Numbered from the stretch's first letter, positions 19,015 to 28,062 are shown. The stretch: 64,000 nt of DNA from Desulfobacca sp. (GCA_020725545.1 DYEV01000009.1:62001-126000), one strand, 5' to 3'. Notes: generated by a model not told the origin, from the letters alone. Translations and numbers: made by a program.

Positions 19015-19357
19015 CGGCCCTCCCTTGGCAGCTGGTCCATACCCCCAACTTGGCCTTTGAGCTGCTGACCTGGAGGTCGGCGCTATCATAGCAGGTTGTT
19101 GAAAAAGTGCTTTAAGGGGTTTTGCCACAAGGGGACCCTGGGTATAATTCGCTCTCAGGGAAAGGGGCCGGAGACAATTCTTGCCTGCCGCCTTATATCC
19201 TTGTTATAATGACCAAGGTGAGAAGGCACGCCATTGATAACCTGCAAAAAGAGGCCAGCAAGAAGTCGGCGCGCCATTGTCACCCGGAAGGGAGAACCGG
19301 GGAGCAGTTTGCCAACCGGGGGCCGGGCTGGTTGGCCTGGCCGCGATCACAAGACCC
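19015..19357. other. intergenic region and leader before the receiver-kinase gene
   Basis: This 343-bp spacer contains a GCAGGTTGTTGAAAAA segment (from 19091) that recurs nearly unchanged at 45432, a promoter at 19181-19210, and a leader of about 140 nt. The leader includes GCCAACC ... GGTTGGC (about 19311-19336) able to form a 7-bp stem close to the start codon. No known riboswitch class was recognised. Confidence 0.5.
19181..19210 (+). promoter_or_regulatory. predicted sigma-70 promoter of the receiver-kinase gene
   Basis: TTGCCT, an 18-bp spacer and a perfect TATAAT. The predicted transcript start is near 19217, giving a leader of about 140 nt before the ATG at 19358. Confidence 0.55.
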
Positions 19358-20428
19358 ATGAAAAAGAAAATCCTCATTGCCGATGACAATCCCGATAACG
19401 TGGAGTTGCTCCGCAAGCGTCTGAGCAGCCAGGGGTACGAGACCGCTGCGGCCTTTGACGGCGAGGAGGCCTTGCAGGCGATTCTCAAGGAGACGCCGGA
19501 CCTGCTCATTTTGGATGTCATGATGCCCAAGATGGACGGCTATGAGGTCTTGCAGCGGCTGCGCCAGAACGACGACTACCGGAACCTGCCGGTCATCATG
19601 CTGACGGCCAAGAAGGAAATTCCCGACAAACTCAAAGGCCTGGACATTGGCGCGGATGATTACATCACCAAGCCTTTCAACCCCCAGGAACTTCTGGCTC
19701 GGGTGAAATCCCTGCTGACCCTGCGGGAGGAGCAGGAGCGCAAGTCCAAGGACGAGCGCCTCACTGCCCTGGACCAGATGGTGGAAGGGGTAGCCCACGA
19801 GATCCGCAATCCGGTGACGGCCATCGGCGGTTTTGCCCGCCGCCTGCATGAGCGGCTCCCGGAGGGCTCCCCGGAAAAACATTATGCTGAAGTGATCCTG
19901 AATGAATCCAAACGTCTGGAACAGATGGTCAAACAAATTGTCGAGGCCACGGTCATCTCCATCCCTAGCCTGCGCAAACGAGAGATCAACGAAGTCATCA
20001 AGGCAGCCCTGGCAGCTTGCCAGGAACGCTTGGAAGAGGGCCGGATCAACGTGAAATTAGATCTGGCCGATGACATTCCGCCGCTTATCATGGACGCCGG
20101 CAATCTGCGGCGGGTCATCGCCCATCTCATCTCCAACGCCATCACAGCCATGCCCGAAGGCGGCACGTTGACCATTACGACGGCCCGACGCAACCATTAT
20201 ATCCAGATTCAGGTAGCGGATACCGGCGTGGGCATACCCCCAAAAATCCTGCCCCATATTTTTGATCCCTTTTTCACCACCAAGAGTTCGGGCCCTGGCC
20301 TGGGGCTGGCCATGGTGCATAAGATCATTAAACAGCATGGTGGCCAGATTTCGGTGGAAACCGAACTGAATAAGGGCACGACCTTTTCCATCCTGCTGCC
20401 CCTCCGGGAGGAGGTGGAGGCTGCGTGA
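19358..20428 (+). CDS. response regulator-histidine kinase hybrid
   Basis: A 356-residue soluble protein with an N-terminal receiver domain (residues 1-125; acidic pair DDN, phospho-acceptor Asp in LILDVMMPKMDGYE, Lys in ITKPFNP) and a C-terminal kinase: HisKA with HEIRNPVTAIGGFARR and HATPase motifs LISNAITAMPEGG, VADTGVGIPP and GPGLGLAMV. Receiver-first hybrids phosphorelay from a partner kinase; the large membrane kinase just upstream is the obvious candidate, though it has its own promoter. I chose the ATG at 19358 because MKKKILIADDNPDN is the natural receiver start. No output DNA-binding domain is present. Confidence 0.9.
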   Translation: MKKKILIADDNPDNVELLRKRLSSQGYETAAAFDGEEALQAILKETPDLLILDVMMPKMDGYEVLQRLRQNDDYRNLPVIMLTAKKEIPDKLKGLDIGADDYITKPFNPQELLARVKSLLTLREEQERKSKDERLTALDQMVEGVAHEIRNPVTAIGGFARRLHERLPEGSPEKHYAEVILNESKRLEQMVKQIVEATVISIPSLRKREINEVIKAALAACQERLEEGRINVKLDLADDIPPLIMDAGNLRRVIAHLISNAITAMPEGGTLTITTARRNHYIQIQVADTGVGIPPKILPHIFDPFFTTKSSGPGLGLAMVHKIIKQHGGQISVETELNKGTTFSILLPLREEVEAA

Positions 20429-20476
20429 TAAGGGAGAAGCATGATTATTGTCGCCTGGGCCTAAGGGCTGGCAGGG

Positions 20477-20494
20477 GCGGGCATGGAGGCCCGC
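20477..20494. repeat. palindrome GCGGGC-N6-GCCCGC
   Basis: An inverted repeat within GGGGCGGGCATGGAGGCCCGC, about 48 bp after the kinase stop. The same element occurs in inverted orientation after the aconitase gene (30229-30246), and a diverged copy lies near 12743-12764. It may act as a transcript 3'-end hairpin. Confidence 0.6.
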
Positions 20495-20558
20495 TCCACT
20501 AAAAAATGATGAATAATTTTATCTATGGCAATTATAAGCCGTCGAAGAGGGAGTCATT

Positions 20559-21392
20559 GTGAGCCGATGCTTATGGTGTGGCATGCTGCTGCTGGCCGTG
20601 CTGTGCGGTAGTGCCGGCATGGGGAGGGCCGCGGATACCGCGCCGCCAGCAGCTTTTGCAGTGTTGCAGGCCAATCTGGTGCGCAGCGGTTTTGATCGGG
20701 ACTATATACAAAAATTGTTCAATGACCCCCGGGCCGAGTTTCTTCCCAATGTGGTCACCAAGATCGCCTACCAGCGCAAAGAAAAAAAGGCAGATTATTC
20801 CCACTTCCTGACAACCGCCAACGTGGAGAAAGGGCGTCGTTTCCTGGCCGAACACCAGCGTTTTCTGAGCCAGGCGGAGACGGCCTTCGGGGTGCCCAAA
20901 GAGATCATCGTAGCCATTATGACGGTGGAGAGCGATCTGGGCAACAAGACGGGGAACTACCCGGTGTTTAACGTTTTTTCTTCCCTGGCGGTGATGGATA
21001 CGCCGGAAGTCATCAACCGGTTGTCCCTGAGCCCGGCGCTGATGTCCCGTTTGCAGAAAAAGGCTGCCTGGGGCCGCTCCGAGCTCGCGGCGTTCCTGAC
21101 CTATTGCCGCCAGAACCGGTTGGATCCCTTGAGCATCAAGGGTTCTTGGGCCGGGGCCTTCGGCTATTCCCAGTTCCTGCCCTCCAGCCTCCTGCGCAGC
21201 GGCGCGGACGGCAACCGGGACGGCAAAGTGGATCTTTTCACCCACGAAGACGCCATTTACAGCATCGGCAATTACCTGCAGAAGGCCGGCCTGCGGAAGA
21301 ACAACCGGGCCTCCTGGAGCCGGGCCATCTATGCCTACAACAACTCGGAACCGTATGTGGAAACGGTTTTGACCCTGGCCTCCTGGTATTAA
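20559..21392 (+). CDS. lytic murein transglycosylase, MltB-like
   Basis: A 277-residue periplasmic enzyme predicted to cleave peptidoglycan glycan strands with 1,6-anhydro product formation. A signal peptide occupies residues 1-25 (MSRCLWCGMLLLAVLCGSAG, cleavage near GRAADT); there is no clear lipobox. The catalytic Glu is in IVAIMTVESDLGNKTG, and GAFGYSQFLPSS and AIYAYNNS are SLT/MltB motifs. It starts with GTG at 20559 preceded by AGAGGGA. It is transcribed alone. Its length is short compared with E. coli MltB (361), lacking much of the accessory region. Confidence 0.88.
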   Translation: MSRCLWCGMLLLAVLCGSAGMGRAADTAPPAAFAVLQANLVRSGFDRDYIQKLFNDPRAEFLPNVVTKIAYQRKEKKADYSHFLTTANVEKGRRFLAEHQRFLSQAETAFGVPKEIIVAIMTVESDLGNKTGNYPVFNVFSSLAVMDTPEVINRLSLSPALMSRLQKKAAWGRSELAAFLTYCRQNRLDPLSIKGSWAGAFGYSQFLPSSLLRSGADGNRDGKVDLFTHEDAIYSIGNYLQKAGLRKNNRASWSRAIYAYNNSEPYVETVLTLASWY

Positions 21393-21577
21393 AGGCCGGG
21401 AAAAGCCTGGAGCGGATACGCGGATCCGCCCCTCTCAAACATCATGTACTTATAGTAGTCATCCCCCAATCATGAAAATTTATCGTGGCTGCAGTCGGCG
21501 GGCTGGCGCCGGCAAGTAATGCCGACGCCATTGGAAGTTACGGACAACAGGTCTGGTGAAGCGGTAGAAGACAAACC

Positions 21578-22645
21578 ATGAAGCCTGGACGGAAAAAGCT
21601 CACGGTGGCGCTGGTTTTTTTAGCGGGCCTCATCCTCATGCTGATGTGGATGCAGGGGGTGTTTCGCCACCGGGTGGGACCGGGGACGGTGCCGCTGGCG
21701 GCGGCGGTCCCGGCAGGGCAGCTCTCTAAGGTGGGTTGGCAATACGTTTGGGATTGGCAGGAAGCCCCGGGCGTAGTGGCATCGGCCCAGCAACCCCAGG
21801 TAGCGGCCCAGGCCATGGGGCGCATCATCGACATCAAGGTGGCCCCGGGCGACCGGGTGCAGGCCGGCCAGGTCCTGGCGGTGTTGGATGACGCGGAATT
21901 GCGCAGCCGGCTGGGCCAGGCCCAGGAGCAGGTGGCGGCGCTTCAGGCCCAGCTGCAGCAGGCCCAGAGTGATTATCAGCGATTCCGCGCTTTAACCGAA
22001 CGGCGGGTGGTGCCCCGGCGGGAATTTGACCAGGTCAAGGCCCGCTATGAGACCCTGCAGGCCCAGGTGCAGCAGGCCCAGCAGGCGGTGAGCGAAGCCC
22101 AGGCCTATTTTCGGTATGGCAAAGTAGTCTCGCCGGCGGACGGCCGGGTGGCGGAAAAGCTGGTGAACGTGGGAGACCTGGCCACTCCCGGCCGGCCTCT
22201 GTTTACCATTTTTAATCCCCAACAGATGCGCCTGGAGGCGCAGGTGGGGGAGCAGTATTCCCACTGGCTGCAGGTAGGGGCACCGGTCCGGGTGGCTATT
22301 CCCAGTCTGTCCTGGGAAGTGGAGACGGTGATTGATGAGGTGGTGGCGCAGGCGGCCAGCGACAGCCGGACATTCCTGGTGAAGGCGAGGCTCCCCTGGC
22401 ACCGCAGCCTGCGGCCGGGCCTGTTCGGTCGTCTCTATTTTGCCGGCCGGGAACGGCAGGCTCTCCTTATCCCGGCAGCAGCCGTCAAAAATGTGGGGCA
22501 ACTGGAGACGGTGACCGTCCTGACGCCGGCCGGGCCACAGAACCGCCAGGTCCGGCTGGGCAAAAACTATGATGAGAATGTTGAAGTCCTGGCCGGCCTG
22601 CAGGCCGGCGAAGAGGTCCTCCTGCCGGCCAAACATCTGCCTTAA
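21578..22645 (+). CDS. RND efflux periplasmic adaptor (membrane fusion protein)
   Basis: A 355-residue HlyD/AcrA-type adaptor that links an inner membrane RND pump to an outer membrane channel. An N-terminal membrane anchor (residues 8-27) is followed by a lipoyl half (DIKVAPGDRVQAGQVLAVLDD), an alpha-helical hairpin rich in Gln and Ala (about 105-175), the second lipoyl half (VVSPADGRVAEKLVNVGD) and beta-barrel regions. It lies 14 bp upstream of the RND gene. No outer membrane partner is adjacent, so a TolC-like protein from elsewhere, possibly the one at 50832, must serve. Confidence 0.9.
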   Translation: MKPGRKKLTVALVFLAGLILMLMWMQGVFRHRVGPGTVPLAAAVPAGQLSKVGWQYVWDWQEAPGVVASAQQPQVAAQAMGRIIDIKVAPGDRVQAGQVLAVLDDAELRSRLGQAQEQVAALQAQLQQAQSDYQRFRALTERRVVPRREFDQVKARYETLQAQVQQAQQAVSEAQAYFRYGKVVSPADGRVAEKLVNVGDLATPGRPLFTIFNPQQMRLEAQVGEQYSHWLQVGAPVRVAIPSLSWEVETVIDEVVAQAASDSRTFLVKARLPWHRSLRPGLFGRLYFAGRERQALLIPAAAVKNVGQLETVTVLTPAGPQNRQVRLGKNYDENVEVLAGLQAGEEVLLPAKHLP

Positions 22646-22659
22646 GCATTGCGAGAGTT

Positions 22660-25600
22660 ATGACACCTGCCCCGCACCCATTAAGCCTGACCGCCCGCAT
22701 CGTTAAGGCCTTTCTCACTTCCAAGCTGCCTATCATTTTTATCCTCATCTCGCTCCTGGCCGGCCTGGCCGCCCTGTATGCCACGCCCCGGGAGGAGGAG
22801 CCCCAGATTGTGGTGCCCATGGCCGATATCTTCATCCAGTTTCCGGGGGCCAGCGCCGAGGAAGTGGAGAATCTAGTCACCATCAATCTGGAGAAGAAGC
22901 TCTGGGAGATTGATGGGGTGGAGTATATCTATTCCGCCTCCCGGCCGGGCGGCGCGCTGGTGACGGTGCGCTTCTATGTGGGTCAGGACCGGGAAAACAG
23001 CCTCATCAAGCTATACAACAAGGTCTGGTCCAACATCGATCAGGTGCCGCCGGGGGTGACCGGCTGGGTGATCAAGCCGGTGGAAATTGACGATGTCCCC
23101 ATAGTCACCGTGACCTTATACAGCGACCGGGCCACAGATATGGAGCTGCGGCGGGTGGCCGATGAGATTCTGCATCGGCTGCAGAGCATTCCAGATACGG
23201 GGCGGTCGTATGTAGTGGGCGGGAGGCCACGGGAGCTCCGGGTGCTGTTGGATCCGGTGCGCCTGGCTTTCCATCGGGTCTCGGCTCTGGAGGTGCTGCA
23301 GGCCTTGCGGGGGGCCAACGTCAACCTGGCGGCCGGCAGCTTCAATGTGGCCAACCGGGAGCTGCTCCTGGAAGCCGGGCCTTTTGTGCGCACGGCCGCG
23401 GACCTGGAGGTTATCCAGGTGGGACAGTATCAAGGTCGGCCCGTTTACCTGGAAGATGTGGCCCGGGTCCTGGACGGGCCGGGGGAAGCGACGACCTATA
23501 CCCGGAACGGTTTTGGCCCCGGCGCAGTTCATGACGCCCACCTGAAGACCGAGCCCCTCAGCCAGGCTGGGGCCAGCTATCAGGCCGTGACCATCGCGGT
23601 GGCCAAACGCAAGGGCACCAACGCAGTCTGGGTGGCCGAGGGTCTACTGAAGAAAATCAATGAGTTGCAGCAGACGGTGATCCCGGCCGAGATCAAGGTG
23701 CTGGTTACCCGGGATTACGGCAAAACCGCCAATGATAAGGTCAATGAGTTGGTTAAACACCTGCTCATCGCCATTGTCAGCATTATTGCGCTGTTGACCG
23801 TGGCCTTGGGTTGGCGGGAGGCCCTGGTGGTGGCCCTGGCCGTACCCATGACGTTGGCCATGACCTTATTGGGCAACTATCTGGTGGGCTTTACCATCAA
23901 CCGGGTGACCCTCTTTGCCCTGATCCTGTCGTTGGGGCTGTTGGTGGACGACCCCATTGTGGATGTGGAAAATATCCACCGCCATTTCAAGCTGCGCCAG
24001 GAGCCGCCTTTGGACGCGACTCTGACGGCGGTGGATGAAGTGCGGCCGCCCACCATCCTGGCCACCTTTACGGTCATCGTCTCCTTCCTGCCGCTGTTTT
24101 TTGTCACCGGCATGATGGGACCGTACATGGCTCCCATGCCTTTTAACGTGCCTCTGGCGATGCTCATGTCCCTGTTGGTGGCCTTTACCATCACCCCTTG
24201 GGCTGCCTATCACATGCTGCGCCGGGAAGCGGAGGGGCCGGCGGCACCCTTCATTTTGCAGGAAAGCGGCATCTATAAGGTATATCGCCGGGTGCTGACG
24301 CCTTTTTTAGAGAGTCGACGCCGGAGCTTTTTCCTTCTGGGCGGACTGACTCTGGCCCTGATCCTCTGCGTGGTGGCGGTGCTGCTGCAGTGGGTGCCCA
24401 TGAAGATGCTGCCCTTTGACAACAAGAACGAACTGCTCATCCTGGTGGATATGCCGGCCGGCACTTCCCTGGAAGAGACGGATCGGGTGGTGCGGCAGGT
24501 GGAGGGGTATCTGGCCACCGTTCAGGAGGTGCGGGATTTCCAGTCCTATGTGGGGCAGGGGGCGCCCATTGATTTTAACGGCATGGTGCGTCACTATTAT
24601 TTGCGGTCTTATCCGTACCAGGCCGAGATCCGGGTCAATCTGTTGGACAAGGAAGAGCGCCGCTGGCAGAGCCATGAGATCGCCTTGCGGATCCGGCCGG
24701 AGATTGAGGCCATCGGCCGGCGTTTGGGGGCCAATCTGAAGATCGTGGAGGTGCCGCCCGGCCCGCCGGTGCTGTCCACTATCGTGGCGGAAGTATATGG
24801 GCCGTTGGGCAGCAGCTATGCCGACCAGATCAAAGAGGCCAAGCGGGTGCGGCAGCTTTTGATGCAGGTCCCCAAGGTGGTGGACATCGACGACACGGTG
24901 GAGGCCGATCAGGTGAAGTATGTCTTTGTCACCGATAAGGTCAAAGCGGCCCTGCACGGCATCTCCACCCAGGAGATCGCCCAGACCGTGCGGTTGGCCA
25001 ACGCCGGCGACTCCCCGGGAATTGCCCATCTGCCTCAGGAAAGGACGCCGTTGGCCATCACCCTGCGTCTGCCCCGGGAGGCCCGCATCAGCGTCGAGGA
25101 TTTGAGCCTGATACGCCTCAAGGCTGCGGACGGCTCTTTGGTGCCCCTGCGGGAATTGGGCGAACTCCGGGAAACCATTGAGGATAAAACCATTTACCGG
25201 AAAAACCTGGAGCGCGTCGTCTTTGTCACCGGTGAAATGGCCGGGCGCTCGCCGGTGGAGGCCATCTTTGATCTGAAAGCTAAGCTCCGGCAGGCGCCGC
25301 CGGCCCCTGGCTTTCGGGTGGATTTGGCCGGCGAAGGCGAATGGAAGATCACCGTGGACGTCTTCCGGGACCTGGGGTTGGCCTTCCTGGGCGCCCTCAT
25401 CATGATCTATATCCTGTTGGTCCACGAAACCCAGTCTTTTGGCATGCCCCTGGTGATTATGGTGGCCATTCCCCTAACCCTGATCGGCATTATCCCCGGC
25501 TTTCTGCTGTTGAACCTGGTGGGGGCGGCACCAATCCATGATTTTGCTAATTCCATCTTTTTCACCGCCACCGGTATGATCGGCATGATCGCCTTGGCCG

Positions 25601-25890
25601 GGATCGTGGTGCGCAACTCTATTATCCTCATTGATTTTATCCATCTGCGCCTTCGCGAAGGCCTCCCTCTCGAGGAAGCTGTCATTGAATCAGGGGCAGT
25701 GCGCTTCCTACCCATCCTGCTGACGGCCGGCGCGGCGATGTTCGGCTCCTGGGTCATCACCTTGGACCCAGTCTTCTCGGGTCTGGCCTGGTCCTTTATC
25801 TTCGGGATCTTCGCCTCCACCCTCTTCACCCTGGTGGTGGTGCCGGTCATTTATTACCTGATCTATGCCCCCAAGAGCGAGAAACCTTGA
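22660..25890 (+). CDS. RND efflux transporter, HAE1-like
   Basis: A 1076-residue inner membrane proton-driven pump. The AcrB-type layout is clear: first helix near residues 23-41, a large periplasmic loop, helices around 365-530 with the proton-relay pair in LSLGLLVDDPIVDVENIHRH, a second helix near 555-580, a second periplasmic loop and a C-terminal helix bundle (about 905-1070). PREEEPQIVVPMADIFIQFP at the start of the first loop is typical of a bacterial AcrB/MexB-related clade of anaerobes. Substrates are probably hydrophobic compounds rather than metals, unlike the CusA homologue at 53831. Co-transcribed with the adaptor. Confidence 0.92.
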   Translation: MTPAPHPLSLTARIVKAFLTSKLPIIFILISLLAGLAALYATPREEEPQIVVPMADIFIQFPGASAEEVENLVTINLEKKLWEIDGVEYIYSASRPGGALVTVRFYVGQDRENSLIKLYNKVWSNIDQVPPGVTGWVIKPVEIDDVPIVTVTLYSDRATDMELRRVADEILHRLQSIPDTGRSYVVGGRPRELRVLLDPVRLAFHRVSALEVLQALRGANVNLAAGSFNVANRELLLEAGPFVRTAADLEVIQVGQYQGRPVYLEDVARVLDGPGEATTYTRNGFGPGAVHDAHLKTEPLSQAGASYQAVTIAVAKRKGTNAVWVAEGLLKKINELQQTVIPAEIKVLVTRDYGKTANDKVNELVKHLLIAIVSIIALLTVALGWREALVVALAVPMTLAMTLLGNYLVGFTINRVTLFALILSLGLLVDDPIVDVENIHRHFKLRQEPPLDATLTAVDEVRPPTILATFTVIVSFLPLFFVTGMMGPYMAPMPFNVPLAMLMSLLVAFTITPWAAYHMLRREAEGPAAPFILQESGIYKVYRRVLTPFLESRRRSFFLLGGLTLALILCVVAVLLQWVPMKMLPFDNKNELLILVDMPAGTSLEETDRVVRQVEGYLATVQEVRDFQSYVGQGAPIDFNGMVRHYYLRSYPYQAEIRVNLLDKEERRWQSHEIALRIRPEIEAIGRRLGANLKIVEVPPGPPVLSTIVAEVYGPLGSSYADQIKEAKRVRQLLMQVPKVVDIDDTVEADQVKYVFVTDKVKAALHGISTQEIAQTVRLANAGDSPGIAHLPQERTPLAITLRLPREARISVEDLSLIRLKAADGSLVPLRELGELRETIEDKTIYRKNLERVVFVTGEMAGRSPVEAIFDLKAKLRQAPPAPGFRVDLAGEGEWKITVDVFRDLGLAFLGALIMIYILLVHETQSFGMPLVIMVAIPLTLIGIIPGFLLLNLVGAAPIHDFANSIFFTATGMIGMIALAGIVVRNSIILIDFIHLRLREGLPLEEAVIESGAVRFLPILLTAGAAMFGSWVITLDPVFSGLAWSFIFGIFASTLFTLVVVPVIYYLIYAPKSEKP

Positions 25891-25963
25891 CCGCGGCAGC
25901 AGGAATGCTTACTGATAGAACATTACAATTTTTTTTCATCTCCAGGCAAAGGGGGAACGGCCC

Positions 25964-26161
25964 ATGGCCCGGCGCGTGGTGATTGATGAGGATGCTTGTG
26001 TTTTTTGCGGCACCTGTGCCGAAATCTGCCCGGAGGTTTTTCGTCTCAACGAGACCAAGCAGAAATCCGAGGTCATAAAACCCGAGGGTGGTCCTGAGGA
26101 TCTCATCCAGGAGGCCGTTGATTCCTGCCCGGCCGCAGCCATCCATTGGGAAGAAGGCTAG
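25964..26161 (+). CDS. 4Fe-4S ferredoxin
   Basis: A 65-residue ferredoxin with one [4Fe-4S] cluster, ligated by CVFCGTCAEIC and a distal Cys in DSCPAAAIHW. It is a soluble low-potential electron carrier of the kind common in anaerobes. The start follows a GGGGGAACGGCCC stretch with a weak ribosome site. It is followed by an 83-residue unknown protein, from which it is separated by 136 bp. Confidence 0.93.
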   Translation: MARRVVIDEDACVFCGTCAEICPEVFRLNETKQKSEVIKPEGGPEDLIQEAVDSCPAAAIHWEEG

Positions 26162-26248
26162 GGGCCGGAAGGCAAGGAAAGGGAAGAGAATTGCAGCCCC
26201 CAACTCCGCCATTCTGGTTCGACTGACGGCTTGGTGGCCTGTTAGCAA

Positions 26249-26283
26249 AAACTCGAAACTCGAAACTCGAAACTCGAAACTCG
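26249..26283. repeat. five perfect copies of a 7-bp repeat
   Basis: AAACTCG is repeated five times without error, ending 14 bp before the ATG at 26298; AAAGGAGG, the ribosome site, follows directly. Perfect short tandem repeats next to a ribosome site are prone to copy-number change. Confidence 0.9.
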
Positions 26284-26297
26284 AAAGGAGGTCAGCC

Positions 26298-26549
26298 ATG
26301 AGTTTTTCGCCTGCGGCGGTGCGTGACAAAATCGCGGAAATGTATCCGGAAATTGCTGAAAACAAAATGATTCTGAGTGTGGATTTTGATGCGGCGCAAG
26401 ACGCCTATGTGGTCAAGCTGCAAAAAGATCACCAGAAATTGACGACTTATTTGGCCAAAAAAGACGCGGAAGACTGCCTGCGCAATATCAAATGCGTCTA
26501 TCTCGGCGCCCAGATCGGCCAATTCATTAAAAATTTCCCCAAGGCTTAG
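26298..26549 (+). CDS. conserved small protein of unknown function
   Basis: An 83-residue soluble protein (MSFSPAAVRDKIAEMYPEIA at the start) with mixed alpha/beta character and a single Cys pair far apart (EDCLRNIKCVYLG). I do not recognise the family. A strong AAAGGAGG site lies 8 bp before the ATG, which supports translation, and codon use matches the neighbours. The ferredoxin upstream suggests, weakly, a redox context. The promoter-proximal 7-bp repeat tract is the odd feature. Confidence 0.7.
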   Translation: MSFSPAAVRDKIAEMYPEIAENKMILSVDFDAAQDAYVVKLQKDHQKLTTYLAKKDAEDCLRNIKCVYLGAQIGQFIKNFPKA

Positions 26550-26599
26550 ACCTGCCGGGCGGCGTTCAACGCCGCCTCTGGCTCCTGTCGGTGCTGCCC

Positions 26600-27484
26600 A
26601 TGGCCGTCTGCCAAGATTCTCTGCCAGATTTTCAGCGGACCTTCCGGGAAGGGGGACTGAGTGGGGCTCTGATCACTCAGTTCCAGAACATTATTTATCA
26701 GCATTATGAGGAACAGGGGCGGGAGCTGCCCTGGCGCCAGAGCCACGACCCATACGAGATCCTCATCTCCGAGATCATGCTGCAACAGACCCAGGTGGAG
26801 CGGGTCTTGGGGCAGTATGGTCCCTTTTTGCAGAAGTTTCCCGATTTCCAGGCGCTGGCCCAGGCCTCTTTGGCGGAGATTCTGTTGGCCTGGCTGGGAT
26901 TGGGTTACAATCGTCGGGCGCAGGCTTTACAGAGGATTGCGCAACAGGTAGTCAGGCAGCATAATGGCCGGCTGCCGGCGGAGCGGGCCAGTCTGGAGGG
27001 CCTGCCGGGCATCGGCGCCGCCACAGCCGGGGCGTTGTTGGTCTTTGCCTTCGAGCAGCCGGTAGTCTTCCTGGAGACCAACATCCGTCGGGTCTATCTG
27101 CACTTTTTTTATCCCAAGGTTGAGGCGGTGACCGATAAAATGCTGTACCCCCTCATCCTTATGACCATGGACGTCCAGCAGGTGCGGCCGTGGTATTATG
27201 CCCTGATGGACTACGGCGCCATGCTGAAGAGAACCGTGCCCAACCCCAACCGGCGCAGTGCTCACTACCAGCGGCAATCAGCGTTTCCCGGTTCCGACCG
27301 GGAACTGCGCAGCCGCATTTTGCGCTTATTCCTCACCCATTCCGAGTTATCCGCAAATGCCATCGGTGCCAATCTGCCCGATGGTCGCATTCCCCGCCTG
27401 CTTCAAGATTTAATCCGGGAAAAATTCCTGGTCCAGGAAAATGGGTTTTACCGTTTGGCCACGGGTCAGGAAGGGTTGGCCTAA
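26600..27484 (+). CDS. MutY-like DNA glycosylase lacking the Fe-S cluster
   Basis: A 294-residue HhH-GPD protein of the A/G-specific adenine glycosylase group, which removes A opposite 8-oxoG. RELPWRQSHDPYEILISEIM and LQQTQVERVLGQYG match MutY residues around catalytic Glu37, and LPGIGAATAGALL is the helix-hairpin-helix. Two departures from E. coli MutY are visible: the second catalytic position reads FLETNIRRVY, with Glu where MutY has Asp138, and the region after DYGAMLKRTVPNPNRRS has no Cys cluster and no Nudix-like C-terminal domain. A Cys-free MutY-like clade with this ETNIRRV motif is, to my knowledge, widespread. An in-frame GTG at 26591 is an alternative start. Confidence 0.82.
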   Translation: MAVCQDSLPDFQRTFREGGLSGALITQFQNIIYQHYEEQGRELPWRQSHDPYEILISEIMLQQTQVERVLGQYGPFLQKFPDFQALAQASLAEILLAWLGLGYNRRAQALQRIAQQVVRQHNGRLPAERASLEGLPGIGAATAGALLVFAFEQPVVFLETNIRRVYLHFFYPKVEAVTDKMLYPLILMTMDVQQVRPWYYALMDYGAMLKRTVPNPNRRSAHYQRQSAFPGSDRELRSRILRLFLTHSELSANAIGANLPDGRIPRLLQDLIREKFLVQENGFYRLATGQEGLA

Positions 27485-27553
27485 GTACAGGCAGTCGGGC
27501 GGAGTGGGAGTGGCCCGGTAGGTCGTGGCGGTGGTTAGCGAAGTGGAACCGCC

Positions 27554-28062
27554 TTAGAAATCATTGACCGAGCGTTTTACTTCTCCTTGGGGTTTGCCGA
27601 AATTGACCAGGCAACAGATGGACAGGCCGGTTGCTTGCAGATATTTGCGGCAGCGGGCGTAATACATCTCAGCCAACTGCCTGGTTGTCTTGAATTCCAC
27701 TAGAACCTGCCCCTCAATATTACTGAGGGCATTAAATTGATTGCATTTATTATCTGCCCATAACCAATTATTTCCCGTGGGGGCGGTTCGCGCACCGTCC
27801 TACGCTGGGTTTCAGGGCCAACATTTTTATGCTCTCCAAATAAATCTGAAACCCAATCCCCCACCACGATGTCTTCATCCCTGACTTTTATGGGGCACTC
27901 TTGCTCTACCCGGAGGGCCGGCCGTAAGGCGATTGCCATGGCCTTTGCATCGACGTTTTTCAGAAAAGCACAGCCCAGGGTATTGCCTATCTGGTAAACG
28001 CAGCCGCTGATCTTGGCGGTGATGGCATTTATTTGTTTCTGGCTGTTTCCATCTCCCCTCAT
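27554..28062 (-). pseudogene. decayed GxxExxY protein gene
   Basis: The minus strand encodes two pieces of a GxxExxY-family protein (PD-(D/E)XK-like) in different frames. The 5' piece (from 28062) has INAITAKISGCVYQIGNTLG and EQECPIKVRDEDIVVGDW; the 3' piece, ending at the TAA at 27554, has QVLVEFKTTRQLAEM and ATGLSICCLVNFGKP. Between GEHK and QVLVEFK about 110 bp of unmatched DNA is present, including a CCCTCA-GTAATAT-TGAGGG hairpin. The family motif itself is worn (GCAFLKNVDAKA for GxGFLExVYExA). It is almost certainly non-functional. Confidence 0.75.

Noticed and set aside
19290-19340. Resemblance to a c-di-GMP or SRP-type RNA before the receiver-kinase gene
   Set aside because: CCGGAAGG and GGTTGGC suggested these classes, but the conserved core bases of neither are present.
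22660-25890. Heavy-metal (CusA-like) assignment for the first RND pump
   Set aside because: It lacks the Met sites of CusA and has the VDDPIVDVEN relay of drug-type pumps, so HAE1-like is the better call.
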